NCBI GenBank assembly: GCA_021413675.1
Contig: JAIOQA010000231.1
Coordinates: forward strand, 1 to 63,819
Length of the DNA: 63,819 nt
Reading direction: 5' to 3'
Origin: Deltaproteobacteria bacterium
GTDB taxonomy: Bacteria; Myxococcota_A; Polyangia; Haliangiales; Haliangiaceae
Below, piece after piece: positions 49,324 to 58,573 of the stretch. A program made the translations under genes and the position numbers. How positions within the stretch are numbered: position 1 is the stretch's first letter; each line of letters starts with the position of its first letter. Under the pieces are notes generated by a model, which did no database searches, was not told the DNA's origin, and was given only the letters and a program-made list of their open reading frames with translations.

Positions 49324-50592
49324 ATGCGAGTCCTGGCGGGCGCGGTGGCGGTGGTGGCGGCGTGCGGCGGCACGACCGGCGTCTCCCTCGATGCGCCCGG
49401 CCCCGCGGACGCGATGCCCGACGCGCCGCTGGCGACCATCCCCGCGGACACCGTGCCGTGCGAGGCGATGGCGTACTGGCCCGACGCGATCCGCTCGACC
49501 GCGCATCCGATCCTCGTCCACTACCGCGCCGCCGACGAGGAGGCCGCGGCGCGCGAGGTGCTCGCCGATCTCGATCGCGCGTGGGACGTGGAGGTCGGCA
49601 CGCTCGGCTTCCGCCCACCCGTCGACGACACCGGCGCGTGCGGCCCCGACGGCGCGCTCGATGTCTTCCTCTGGCGCGGCCACGAGGAGTGCTACGTCGA
49701 CGTGCTCGGCGAGGACGCCGCCACGCCGTACGACGATCGCCAGGCGTTCCTGGTGATCGATCCGTGGGGCCCGTACGGCGGCGCACACCTCGACACCACC
49801 ACGGCCCACGAGCTCGACCACGTCTTCCAGGCCGCCGACGACTGGTCCGATGCGCCGATCGTCTACGAGATGACCTCGGTGTTCATCGAGGATCTCGTGT
49901 TCCCCGACGACAACCAGTACGTCGATCAGATCGCCGACTTCCAGGCGCACCCCGACTGGTCCTTCGATCGCGATGACGGCTACGAGACCTGGTACATGTA
50001 CGGCGCCGCGCAGTACCTGCGGTTCGTGCGCGATCGCTACTTCGGCGGCGACGCCGCGTTCGTCGGCGCGATGTGGCGAGGCATGCGCAGCCCGGCGGAC
50101 AGCGGCGAGCCCGACTTCGAGGACGCGCTCGATGCGCTGCTGGTCGCGCGCGGCAGCTCGTTCCGCGACTCGATGATCGCGTTCGCGCGCTGGCGGCTCT
50201 ACACCGGCGCGCACGCCGATGCCGCGCACGACGCCGAGGGCGCGAGCTTCGCCGAGCCGGCCCGGGCTGCGGCCGTGCGCACGACCGGCGCCGAGGTCGC
50301 GATCGCGCCGATGGCGCTGGGCTCGGCGTACATCGATGTCACCGCGCAGAGCGGCGATCCGACCGCGGTCGACGTCTCGCTCGCGCACGCGGCCAGCGGC
50401 GTGCAGTGGATCGTGCAGGTCGTGCCGGGCCACGCCGGCGACGGCGACACCCTCGATCTGTCCCACGGCCCGGTGCACGTCGCGATCGCCGGCACCCAGA
50501 CGATCGCCGTCACCGCGCTGCCCACCGGCGCGATCGATCCCGAGGATCGCGACGACACGACCTACGCCGCCTCCGTCGTCATCGCGCCCTGA
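49324..50592 (+). CDS. Putative zinc metalloprotease lipoprotein
   Basis: Exported 422-aa lipoprotein (lipobox VAAC). A zinc motif HELDH in TTAHELDHVFQAADDW (about residues 161-176) and a following EMTSVFIED helix, where the Glu could be the third ligand, resemble gluzincin-type HExxH peptidases. A GYETWYMYGAAQYLRFV helix follows. The C-terminal 130 residues are beta-rich (PTAVDVSLAHAASGVQW). Proteolytic activity is predicted, not certain. No obvious partner. Confidence 0.75.
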   Translation: MRVLAGAVAVVAACGGTTGVSLDAPGPADAMPDAPLATIPADTVPCEAMAYWPDAIRSTAHPILVHYRAADEEAAAREVLADLDRAWDVEVGTLGFRPPVDDTGACGPDGALDVFLWRGHEECYVDVLGEDAATPYDDRQAFLVIDPWGPYGGAHLDTTTAHELDHVFQAADDWSDAPIVYEMTSVFIEDLVFPDDNQYVDQIADFQAHPDWSFDRDDGYETWYMYGAAQYLRFVRDRYFGGDAAFVGAMWRGMRSPADSGEPDFEDALDALLVARGSSFRDSMIAFARWRLYTGAHADAAHDAEGASFAEPARAAAVRTTGAEVAIAPMALGSAYIDVTAQSGDPTAVDVSLAHAASGVQWIVQVVPGHAGDGDTLDLSHGPVHVAIAGTQTIAVTALPTGAIDPEDRDDTTYAASVVIAP

Positions 50593-51923
50593 TGATCGCG
50601 CGGTTCGCGGATCGCCCGTCGGTGCGCTACCATGGCGGTATGCGCACGCTCGCCGCCCTGCTCGTCGCCCTCGCCGCCTGTGGCGGGGCCAAGGGCCCGG
50701 CGTGGCCGAAGAGCGCCGGCACCGAGCGGCTCGGCGAGGCCAGCGAGGACGGCGGCGAGAGCCTCGAGCCACGCGTGCCGTCCGAGGTCGCCGCGGTCGA
50801 GTACGGCGGCCTGCCGCAGCCGGCCGCCAAGCCCGAGGTCCGCACGGCCACCACCGCGCCCGCGACGCCGGACGCCGTCGCGCCGCCGCCGGCCGGCGAT
50901 GGCGTGCCGCAGCTCATCGAGCTGCCCGAAGAGATCATCATCACCGACGAGCCCTGACGTCCGCGGCACCGACAGCGCGCCGGGCGCGTCTCGCGACGCG
51001 CCCTTCTTCGATCCGTCAGCCGCCATGCACATCTCGTTCACCTCGGCGCTGTTGCCGGTCTGGACCCGCGCGTCGCGATCGTTGACGTAGTCGCAGTGAT
51101 ACTTGAGCTTGCCGTCGAAGATCTCGAAGTTCGGATCCCACGCCGCGGCGCCCGGGTGCTCCCAGTCGTCGCTCGCGAACACCGACGTCGCGCCGTCGTA
51201 GACCTCGGTGTGGACCGCGCGCTTGTGGGCGTGGGTCGAGAGCGTGAAGAACTCGACGCCGGCGGGCACGTCACACGAGCCCTCGGCCGAGGCGGTCTTG
51301 CCGATGCCGGCCGGGATGTCGATCTGCGTGTTGTACGTGACGTACGCCGATGCCGGCAGGTAGCTGGTCCCGTCGGGGATCGTCCAGCCGTTGACCGCGA
51401 CGTGCGCCTTGATGTCGTTGTCGGTCGTGTTCAGGTAGTGCATCTGGATGTACGCCTTCTGACTGGCGCCCACCGTCATGCCCACGCCCGTCGGCATGAT
51501 CGCCGAGTTGATCTCGCTCTGCGCGGAGTACGTCCACACCGGCGGGTTGAGCCCGCCGCCGATGCCGGCGCAGTCCTTCTCGATCGTGTTGTCGGGCGCC
51601 TCGGCGGTGCCCGTGAAGTACAGGATCAGGTGATGGCTGCCGGCCGTCATCTTGGATTCCCACTTCTTCACGCCGACCATCGCGCTGTTCGGGAGGGTCG
51701 TGTACCAGCAGTACGTGACCTCCTCGCCGGCCTTGATGGTGAGCTCGGGCGAGACCAGCTGGAAGCCTTCACCGGCCGGAGGCGGGGTCAGCTCGTCAGT
51801 CGGCGCCGCATCGGGCGAGCCAGCGACGGTGGCGTCGGGGTTGCTGCTGGACGTGCTACCGCCACACGCGAACGTCGTCGCAGTGAGCGCGGCCAAGGTC
51901 AGGCGAAGAACAGATCGGCGCAT
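50562..51923 (-). CDS. Copper type II monooxygenase-like lipoprotein with abnormal 3' extension
   Basis: Exported lipoprotein: ATG at 51923 with GGAGGGA upstream, lipobox TFAC. Residues about 40-305 resemble PHM-type ascorbate-dependent monooxygenase domains: HH pair in TAGSHHLILYF, QMHYLNTTDND, HxH in TLSTHAHKR, and the Met-ligand region SAEVNEMCM at the end. After MCM the frame runs on for about 145 residues of Arg/Gly-rich sequence that is antisense to the neighbouring lipoprotein gene and crosses a hairpin; the real stop has probably been lost by a 3' mutation or frameshift (a TGA is 2 frames off at about 51018). Copper site looks intact. Confidence 0.72.
   Translation of the reverse strand: MRRSVLRLTLAALTATTFACGGSTSSSNPDATVAGSPDAAPTDELTPPPAGEGFQLVSPELTIKAGEEVTYCWYTTLPNSAMVGVKKWESKMTAGSHHLILYFTGTAEAPDNTIEKDCAGIGGGLNPPVWTYSAQSEINSAIMPTGVGMTVGASQKAYIQMHYLNTTDNDIKAHVAVNGWTIPDGTSYLPASAYVTYNTQIDIPAGIGKTASAEGSCDVPAGVEFFTLSTHAHKRAVHTEVYDGATSVFASDDWEHPGAAAWDPNFEIFDGKLKYHCDYVNDRDARVQTGNSAEVNEMCMAADGSKKGASRDAPGALSVPRTSGLVGDDDLFGQLDELRHAIAGRRRRDGVRRRGRGGGRADLGLGGRLRQAAVLDRGDLGRHAWLEALAAVLAGLAEPLGAGALRPRRALGPATGGEGDEQGGERAHTAMVAHRRAIREPRDHQGAMTTEAA
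50640..50957 (+). CDS. Small lipoprotein
   Basis: Lipoprotein of 105 aa: MRTLAALLVALAAC with lipobox LAAC. The rest is a low-complexity Pro/Ala/Glu-rich chain ending LPEEIIITDEP. No fold recognised. It is entirely overlapped on the other strand by the run-on end of the monooxygenase-like gene. A terminator-like hairpin follows it. Confidence 0.65.
   Translation: MRTLAALLVALAACGGAKGPAWPKSAGTERLGEASEDGGESLEPRVPSEVAAVEYGGLPQPAAKPEVRTATTAPATPDAVAPPPAGDGVPQLIELPEEIIITDEP
50982..51008 (+). terminator. Hairpin terminator between convergent genes
   Basis: Perfect 9-bp stem GGGCGCGTC / GACGCGCCC (50982-50990 and 50995-51003) with a 4-nt loop TCGC, followed by TTCTT on the plus strand. Fits termination of the small lipoprotein gene ending at 50957. 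Confidence 0.65.
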
Positions 51924-51947
51924 TCGGGTCCCTCCGGTGTATTGGCC

Positions 51948-51972
51948 CCGGGTCAATAGTACCCAGACCCGG
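51948..51972. promoter_or_regulatory. Inverted repeat upstream of the monooxygenase-like gene
   Basis: CCGGGTC (51948-51954) and GACCCGG (51966-51972) separated by 11 bp, 25 bp upstream of the ATG on the minus strand. Could be an operator or leader hairpin. No regulator can be named. Confidence 0.3.
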
Positions 51973-52100
51973 TCCGTTGCCTAGAGTTAACTAGCCCGAC
52001 CGTCATAACGCCTGCCGACAGGCGAACCGAAGCTCGCCGCCACGCGCCGCTCCCGCGTTCGATCGGCGATCGACGCGTTCGCGGCCTCACGCCATTTCGC

Positions 52101-53285
<1,185 letters not shown>

Positions 53286-53287
53286 CG

Positions 53288-54478
53288 CTAGCGCTCCTCG
53301 ACGTGCCAGGGCAGGCCGCGGGTCGCGACGTCCGCGAGGAACGGATCCGGATCCATCTCCTCCATGTTGAACACGCCCTCGCCGCGCCACTTGCCGGTCG
53401 CCATCATCACGGCGCCGGTCACCGCCGGCACGCCGGTGGTGTACGAGACCGCCTGCGCGCGCACTTCCTTGTAGGTCTCGGCGTGGTCGCAGATGTTGTA
53501 GATGAGGTGGCGCTTACGCTCGCCGTTCTTGACGCCCTCGACCAGACAGCCGATCGAGGTCTTGCCCGAGTAGCCGGCCGCGAGCGACGCGGGATCGGGC
53601 AGGAGCGCCTTGAGGAAGCGGATCGGGATCACGCCCTTGCCCTCGTACATGACCTCGTCGATGCGGGTCATGCCGACGTTGCCCAGCACCTCGAGGTGCT
53701 TGAGGTACGCCTCGCCGAAGGTCATCCAGAAGCGGATGCGCTTGAGGCCGCGCAGGTTCTTGGCCAGCGACTCGAGCTCCTCGTGATAGAGCAGGAAGCT
53801 CTTGCGCTCGCCGACGCCGGGGTAGTCGAACATCGCCGACACGCTGAGCGGATCGGTCTCCTTCCACTCGCCCTGCTCCCAGTAGCGGCCGCGGGCGGTG
53901 ATCTCCCGGATGTTGATCTCCGGGTTGAAGTTGGTCGCGAACGCCTTGCCGTGCGAGCCGCCGTTGCAGTCGACGATGTCGACGTAGTGGACCTCGTCGA
54001 GCAGGTGCTTCTGGGCGTATGCGCAGTAGACATTGGTGACGCCCGGGTCGAAGCCCGACCCGAGCAGCGCCATCAGGCCGCGCGCCTTGAAGCGCTCCTG
54101 GTAGGCCCACTGCCACGAGTACTCGAACTTCGCGACGTCGAGCGGCTCGTAGTTGGCGGTATCGAGGTAGTCGACGCCGGCCTCCAGGCACGCGTCCATG
54201 ATGTGGAGGTCCTGGTAGGGCAGGGCGACGTTGATGACCAGCTTGGGCTGGTAGTCGCGCAACAGGCGGGTCAGCGCCGGCACGTCGTCGGCGTCGATCT
54301 GCGCGGTCTGGATGCGCCGACCTTGGAGCTGCTCGACCTCGGCGGCGATCGCCGTGACCTTGCTGAGGGTGCGGCTGGCGAGCATGACGTCGGAGAAGAC
54401 GTCGCGCGCGGCCGCGCACTTGTGGGCGACGACGCCGCCGACACCACCGGCGCCGATGATGAGGACCTTGCTGCTCAT
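53288..54478 (-). CDS. Carboxynorspermidine synthase (saccharopine dehydrogenase family)
   Basis: NAD(P)H-dependent enzyme of 396 aa with a Rossmann start VLIIGAGGVGGVVAHKCA and the Lys1-type blocks LDTANYEPLDVAKFEYSWQW, LLGSGFDPGVTNVYCAYAQ and IVDCNGGSHGKAFATNFNPE. It condenses aspartate semialdehyde with diaminopropane or putrescine and reduces the product. Ribosome binding site GGAGG upstream of ATG 54478. Co-transcribed with nspC (2-bp gap). Whether it uses diaminopropane or putrescine cannot be told from sequence. Confidence 0.92.
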   Translation of the reverse strand: MSSKVLIIGAGGVGGVVAHKCAAARDVFSDVMLASRTLSKVTAIAAEVEQLQGRRIQTAQIDADDVPALTRLLRDYQPKLVINVALPYQDLHIMDACLEAGVDYLDTANYEPLDVAKFEYSWQWAYQERFKARGLMALLGSGFDPGVTNVYCAYAQKHLLDEVHYVDIVDCNGGSHGKAFATNFNPEINIREITARGRYWEQGEWKETDPLSVSAMFDYPGVGERKSFLLYHEELESLAKNLRGLKRIRFWMTFGEAYLKHLEVLGNVGMTRIDEVMYEGKGVIPIRFLKALLPDPASLAAGYSGKTSIGCLVEGVKNGERKRHLIYNICDHAETYKEVRAQAVSYTTGVPAVTGAVMMATGKWRGEGVFNMEEMDPDPFLADVATRGLPWHVEER

Positions 54479-54543
54479 GGGGTGCTACCTCCGGAAGGCG
54501 CGGAACCTAGCATGTGCCCGTGGCAGATCTAGTGAGGCACGGG

Positions 54544-55530
54544 CTAATCGACGATGTCGGCGACGTCGCCGTGATCGCCATCGTCGGCCGTGGCCTCGCC
54601 GCCACGGTCCTTGGCCAGCGCCTTGCCGAGCCGGCGCGCGAAGCGGCGGCTGCCGTCCGCGAACAGCTCGCGGCTGGCCTTGCGGGTGGCGGCGACCGCA
54701 TCCTTGGACAGGCCGCCGGCGGCGGCGCGCACGCCATCGAGGTCGATCGGCGCCTCCGCGGGCTGCACGTGGGCGCGGGCGAGGTCGCGGATCACGAGCA
54801 GATCGACGATCGGGCCGAGGTCGTCGGCGAGGGTCGCGATCGGCGTGGCGATCGCGGCGGTGCGGGCGCCACCGGCGGCGGTGAGCAGCCCGAGCTGGTA
54901 CGACAGCTCCTTGCTCCGGCGGCGCCAGCGGTGCAGGCCGCGGCGTGAGTCGCGCGCGCGCCGGCGCTCGCGGCGGGCGGTGCGGTAGGTCCGGCGCACG
55001 CCAGCGAGCAGCACGTCGTCGGCGATCTCGGCGGGCAGCGAGGCATCGAGGGCATCGCCGACCGCGGCGAGGGCGGTGACCGCGCGGGCGACCGCGGCCG
55101 CGACCTCGGCGGCGGGCGGCGCGACGGCCTTGAAGCCGGCGACCAGGGCATTGGCGGCGGCGCGATCGGCCTCGCCCAGCGGGAGCTCGGCGATCGCCGC
55201 GGGCGCCACATCCAGATCGCGGGCGCGCGCCAGATCGCGGCGCGCGGTGCGCACGCTGTCGACCAGATCCTCGATGCCGTCGGGGAGCACGTCGGCGGCG
55301 AGCTCGGCGATCGCGCGCATGCGGCGCAGCGCCTTGCGCACGCCGTGAACCGCCTCGACCGGCGCGGTCGCGATCTGCGCGGCGGCGGCGCGGCCATCGG
55401 CGATCGTGGCGCGGGCGGAGCCGAGCAACGCAGCCCGCCAGCCCGAGTCGCCACCTCCGGTGGCCAGCGGTCCGAGCTTGTCGTGCTCGGGGTAAGCTCC
55501 AGTCGGCGACGGGGGTGCGCTCATGGCCAT
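54544..55530 (-). CDS. CHAD domain protein
   Basis: All-helical CHAD (conserved histidine alpha-helical domain) protein of 328 aa; typical blocks EAVHGVRKALRRMRAIAEL and RRGLHRWRRRSKELSYQL, rich in Arg/His. CHAD domains bind polyphosphate. ATG at 55530 is used (55524 is possible). It is divergent from ppk2 with only 90 bp between them, which supports a polyphosphate role. Its N-terminus has a short unconserved segment. Confidence 0.87.
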   Translation of the reverse strand: MAMSAPPSPTGAYPEHDKLGPLATGGGDSGWRAALLGSARATIADGRAAAAQIATAPVEAVHGVRKALRRMRAIAELAADVLPDGIEDLVDSVRTARRDLARARDLDVAPAAIAELPLGEADRAAANALVAGFKAVAPPAAEVAAAVARAVTALAAVGDALDASLPAEIADDVLLAGVRRTYRTARRERRRARDSRRGLHRWRRRSKELSYQLGLLTAAGGARTAAIATPIATLADDLGPIVDLLVIRDLARAHVQPAEAPIDLDGVRAAAGGLSKDAVAATRKASRELFADGSRRFARRLGKALAKDRGGEATADDGDHGDVADIVD

Positions 55531-55620
55531 CACTCTACGCCCGCCGCTCGGGCGGAGGGAACGTGCGACCAACTTGTCACACGCGTGATCACCAGGCGCC
55601 GGTGGGCGTACGATCGGCGG

Positions 55621-56505
55621 ATGGAGCCGCTGCTCTTCGATCCGCCGGCGTCGCGCTACCTCGTCCCCTTCGACGGCAGCTTCGACATCGGCAAGGCCGA
55701 CACCGACCCGCCCGACGATGGCCCGGGCAAGAAGGACAACCAGGAGGCGCTGGCCAGCGCGGTCGCGCGGATCGCGAAGGTCCAGGCCAAGCTCTACGCC
55801 GACGATCGGTTCTCGCTGCTGCTGATCTTCCAGGCGATGGACGCCGCCGGCAAGGACGGCACGATCCGCGCGGTGCTGTCGGGCGTGAACCCGGCGGGCT
55901 GCGAGGTCACCGCGTTCAACGCCCCGTCGGCCGAGGAGCTCGATCACGACTACCTCTGGCGACATCAGCGCGCGCTGCCGCAGCGCGGTCGCATCGGCGT
56001 GTGGAACCGCAGCCACTACGAGGAGGTGCTGGTCGTGCGCCTGAACCCGAAGTTCCTCGGCGCCCAGCGGTTGCCGCGCCGGCCCGCGGGTGAGGGCCTG
56101 TGGGTCGAGCGCCTCGCCTCGATGCGCGACGCCGAGGCGCACTGGGCTCGCAACGGGGTAGCGGTCCTAAAGTTTTTTCTGAACGTGTCGAAGAAAGAGC
56201 AAAAGAAGCGGTTGCTCGAACGCATCGACGACCCCGAGGTGAACTGGAAGTTCCAGGCGGCTGATATCGGGCTGCGCAACCAGTGGGACGACTACATGCG
56301 CTGTTACCAGGAAGCGATGAACGCGACGTCGAGACCGTGGGCGCCGTGGTACGCGGTGCCCGCCGATTCGAAGAGCTACATGCGGCGGGTCGTGGCGGAG
56401 GTCGTCGCCTCCAGCCTCGAGCGCCTGGACCTGCGCTGGCCCGAGTTGTCGCCCGAGGCCAGGGCGGAGATGATGAAGCTGCGCGCCACGCTGGCCGCGG
56501 ATTGA
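55621..56505 (+). CDS. ppk2: Polyphosphate kinase 2 family protein
   Basis: P-loop kinase of 294 aa. Walker A region IFQAMDAAGKDGTIRAV, Walker B-like GVWNRSHYEEVLVVR, and lid region FFLNVSKKEQKKRLLERI are the PPK2 signature. Transfers phosphate between polyphosphate and (di)nucleotides; the class is not determined. Unusual: a short stretch around 56158-56218 is locally AT-rich with rare codons (GTA, CTA, TTT, AAA) compared with the rest. Divergent from the CHAD gene. The histidine kinase gene starts 6 bp downstream. Confidence 0.94.
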   Translation: MEPLLFDPPASRYLVPFDGSFDIGKADTDPPDDGPGKKDNQEALASAVARIAKVQAKLYADDRFSLLLIFQAMDAAGKDGTIRAVLSGVNPAGCEVTAFNAPSAEELDHDYLWRHQRALPQRGRIGVWNRSHYEEVLVVRLNPKFLGAQRLPRRPAGEGLWVERLASMRDAEAHWARNGVAVLKFFLNVSKKEQKKRLLERIDDPEVNWKFQAADIGLRNQWDDYMRCYQEAMNATSRPWAPWYAVPADSKSYMRRVVAEVVASSLERLDLRWPELSPEARAEMMKLRATLAAD

Positions 56506-56510
56506 CCCGC

Positions 56511-58475
56511 ATGCAGGTGCCTGACCGTCCCGAGCCATCGCCCGACGCGAGCAGCGCGCTGCTCGGGGTGGCGGGCGTGCGCAACGAGCGGCTCCGGGCG
56601 ATCACGCTGCCGCGCGTGCACATGGTCGCGGTCGCGATGACGTGCTCGGTCGCGCTGGCGCTGGTCTACGCGATCACGGTGCAGCGCAGCGTGAGCATCG
56701 CCGCGTTCTCCGGCGTCACGGTCGTGGTCAGCAGCACGGTGTGGTGGTTGGTCCGGCGCGATCGCATCGCGCCGGCCCGCGCCAACCTCGTCATCTATCT
56801 GATGTGGATGTGTGTCTCGGTCGCGGTGCTCGGCTCGATCGCCGTGACCGACGACCCCGGGTACGACGCGGTCATGGCGGTGCTGTTCGCTGGCTACGGC
56901 GCGGTCCAGCTCGACCGCAAGCTCGTGATCGCGGCGTTCGTGCCGATGGGCGCGCTGTGGATCGCGGTCAGCGTCTGGCACATCGCCGACGAGTTCAGCC
57001 TGATCGTCCTGCTCGCGTCGGTCGCGCTCGGCGTGCTGTCGCACGTCACGCTGCGCCGGTTCGTGAGTGACGTCGAGCAGCTGCAGATCGAGGCCGACGC
57101 CCGCTCCGCGCAGCTGGCGGTGGCGCTGGCCGCCGCCGAGCGCGAGATCGAGGATCGCAAGCGCGCCGAGGCCGATCGCGAGATCGCCGAGGCCGAGCGC
57201 GAGCAGCTGCACGCGCAGTTCGTCGCCGCGCAGCGCATGGAGGCGGTCGGCACGCTCGCGGGCGGTGTCGCGCACGATCTCAACAACGTGCTGGCGGTGA
57301 TCCTCGCGGTCGCCGAGTACGTCCAGGGCGAGGTCTCCGAGGAGCTGGCCAACGAGGTCGCGCAGATCACCGAGGCCTGTCAGCGCGGCGCCGAGCTGAC
57401 CCGCAACCTGGTCGGCTACGCGCGCGGCGGGCGCTACCGCAACGAGCGGGTCGCGCTCGACGACGTCGCCAAGCACGTCTCGCGGCTCTTGCAGCGCACG
57501 ATCCCCAAGCGGATCGCGCTGCGCACCGAGCTCGAGCGCGCGACCGTCATGGGGGACGCGGCGCAGCTCGGGCAGGTCGTGCTCAACCTCTGCCTCAACA
57601 GCGTCGACGCGATCCCCGACCATGGCGAGATCGTCGTCGCGGTGAACGAGGTCGATCTCGACGCGATCGAGGCCGCGAAGGTCAAGCTGGCGCCCGGGCG
57701 CTACGTCTGCGTGCAGGTGTCCGACGATGGCACCGGCATGGAGCCGGCGGTGGTCGCGCGGGTGTTCGAGCCGTTCTTCACGACCAAGGGCGTGGGTCAG
57801 GGCTCGGGGCTCGGGCTCGCGATGGTCTACGGCACCGTCCGCGCGCACCACGGCGCGGTCGCGGTGCACAGCGAGCCCGGTGAGGGCACGACGATGTCGA
57901 TCTACTTGCCGGCGACCGCACCCGCCGCGGTGGCGTCGGCGCCGGGGATCGCGTTGCCGGCGTCGGCGCCGGGGATCGCGGTGCCGGTCTCGACGCCGGC
58001 GATCGCCGTGCCCGCGGCGCCGCGCGCGCCCGCGGCGCCGCCGGAGGAGCGCGCGAGCCGCGCCTCGCGGCCGATCATCAAGCCGGTCGTGCTCATCATC
58101 GACGACGAGCCCGGCGTGCGCGCGTCGACCAAGCGGCTGCTCGAGAGCGAGGGCTACGACGTGCTCACCGCCGAGAGCGGCGATCTCGGGGTCTCGCTCT
58201 ACGAGCAGCGGCCCAATGGCATCGCGGTCGTGCTCCTCGACATGGCGATGCCCGGCATGACCGGGCGCGAGTGCTTCACCAAGCTGCGCGCGATCGATCC
58301 GACCGCGCGCATCCTGATCGCGTCGGGGTACTCGACCTCCGGCGAGGCCCAGGCGTGCCTGCGCGACGGCGCGCTCGGCTACCTGTCGAAGCCGGTCGCG
58401 CGCACGGCGCTGGCCGCGGCGATCGCGACCGCGTCGCGCGGCCAGCGGGTCGGCGCGATGGTCGAGTTCACCTGA
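56511..58475 (+). CDS. Hybrid histidine kinase with C-terminal receiver
   Basis: Protein of 654 aa: five or six membrane segments within residues 35-185, coiled coil (about 190-240), HisKA with phospho-acceptor His255 in GGVAHDLNNVLAVI, HATPase (LNLCLNSVDAIPDHG; VSDDGTGMEP; GSGLGLAMVYGTV), a Pro/Ala linker with three near-identical 9-aa units, and a receiver with acceptor Asp577 in VVLLDMAMPG. Senses an unknown membrane or intracellular signal. Follows ppk2 by 6 bp, so it may be co-transcribed. A strong hairpin ends the transcript. Confidence 0.93.
   Translation: MQVPDRPEPSPDASSALLGVAGVRNERLRAITLPRVHMVAVAMTCSVALALVYAITVQRSVSIAAFSGVTVVVSSTVWWLVRRDRIAPARANLVIYLMWMCVSVAVLGSIAVTDDPGYDAVMAVLFAGYGAVQLDRKLVIAAFVPMGALWIAVSVWHIADEFSLIVLLASVALGVLSHVTLRRFVSDVEQLQIEADARSAQLAVALAAAEREIEDRKRAEADREIAEAEREQLHAQFVAAQRMEAVGTLAGGVAHDLNNVLAVILAVAEYVQGEVSEELANEVAQITEACQRGAELTRNLVGYARGGRYRNERVALDDVAKHVSRLLQRTIPKRIALRTELERATVMGDAAQLGQVVLNLCLNSVDAIPDHGEIVVAVNEVDLDAIEAAKVKLAPGRYVCVQVSDDGTGMEPAVVARVFEPFFTTKGVGQGSGLGLAMVYGTVRAHHGAVAVHSEPGEGTTMSIYLPATAPAAVASAPGIALPASAPGIAVPVSTPAIAVPAAPRAPAAPPEERASRASRPIIKPVVLIIDDEPGVRASTKRLLESEGYDVLTAESGDLGVSLYEQRPNGIAVVLLDMAMPGMTGRECFTKLRAIDPTARILIASGYSTSGEAQACLRDGALGYLSKPVARTALAAAIATASRGQRVGAMVEFT
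57936..58016 (+). repeat. 27-bp tandem repeat in kinase linker
   Basis: Three copies of a 27-bp unit encoding S-A/T-P-x-I-A-x-P-x. Lies between HATPase and receiver domains; likely a flexible linker that can vary in length without frameshift. Confidence 0.8.
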
Positions 58476-58494
58476 GGGTTTGAGAATCAAACCC
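58476..58494 (+). terminator. Terminator hairpin of the ppk2/histidine kinase unit
   Basis: Starts at the base after the kinase stop: perfect 8-bp stem GGGTTTGA / TCAAACCC with 3-nt loop GAA. No long T-tract follows. Confidence 0.6.
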
Positions 58495-58546
58495 GATCCG
58501 GATAGGCGTCGCGAGACGTTCCTCGTCGAGCAAGCCGATCAACAGA

Positions 58547-58573
58547 GAGTAGGAAAGGTCATTCTTCCTACTC
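58547..58573 (-). terminator. Hairpin over the ycaQ stop codon
   Basis: Perfect 9-bp stem GAGTAGGAA / TTCCTACTC with a 9-nt loop, overlapping the last codons of the glycosylase gene on the minus strand and followed there by TCTGTTG. A probable terminator for the minus-strand operon. Confidence 0.55.

Noticed and set aside
57936..58016. Possible CRISPR-like array because of regular 27-bp units
   Set aside because: The units are contiguous, in frame, and encode a Pro/Ala linker; there are no spacers.
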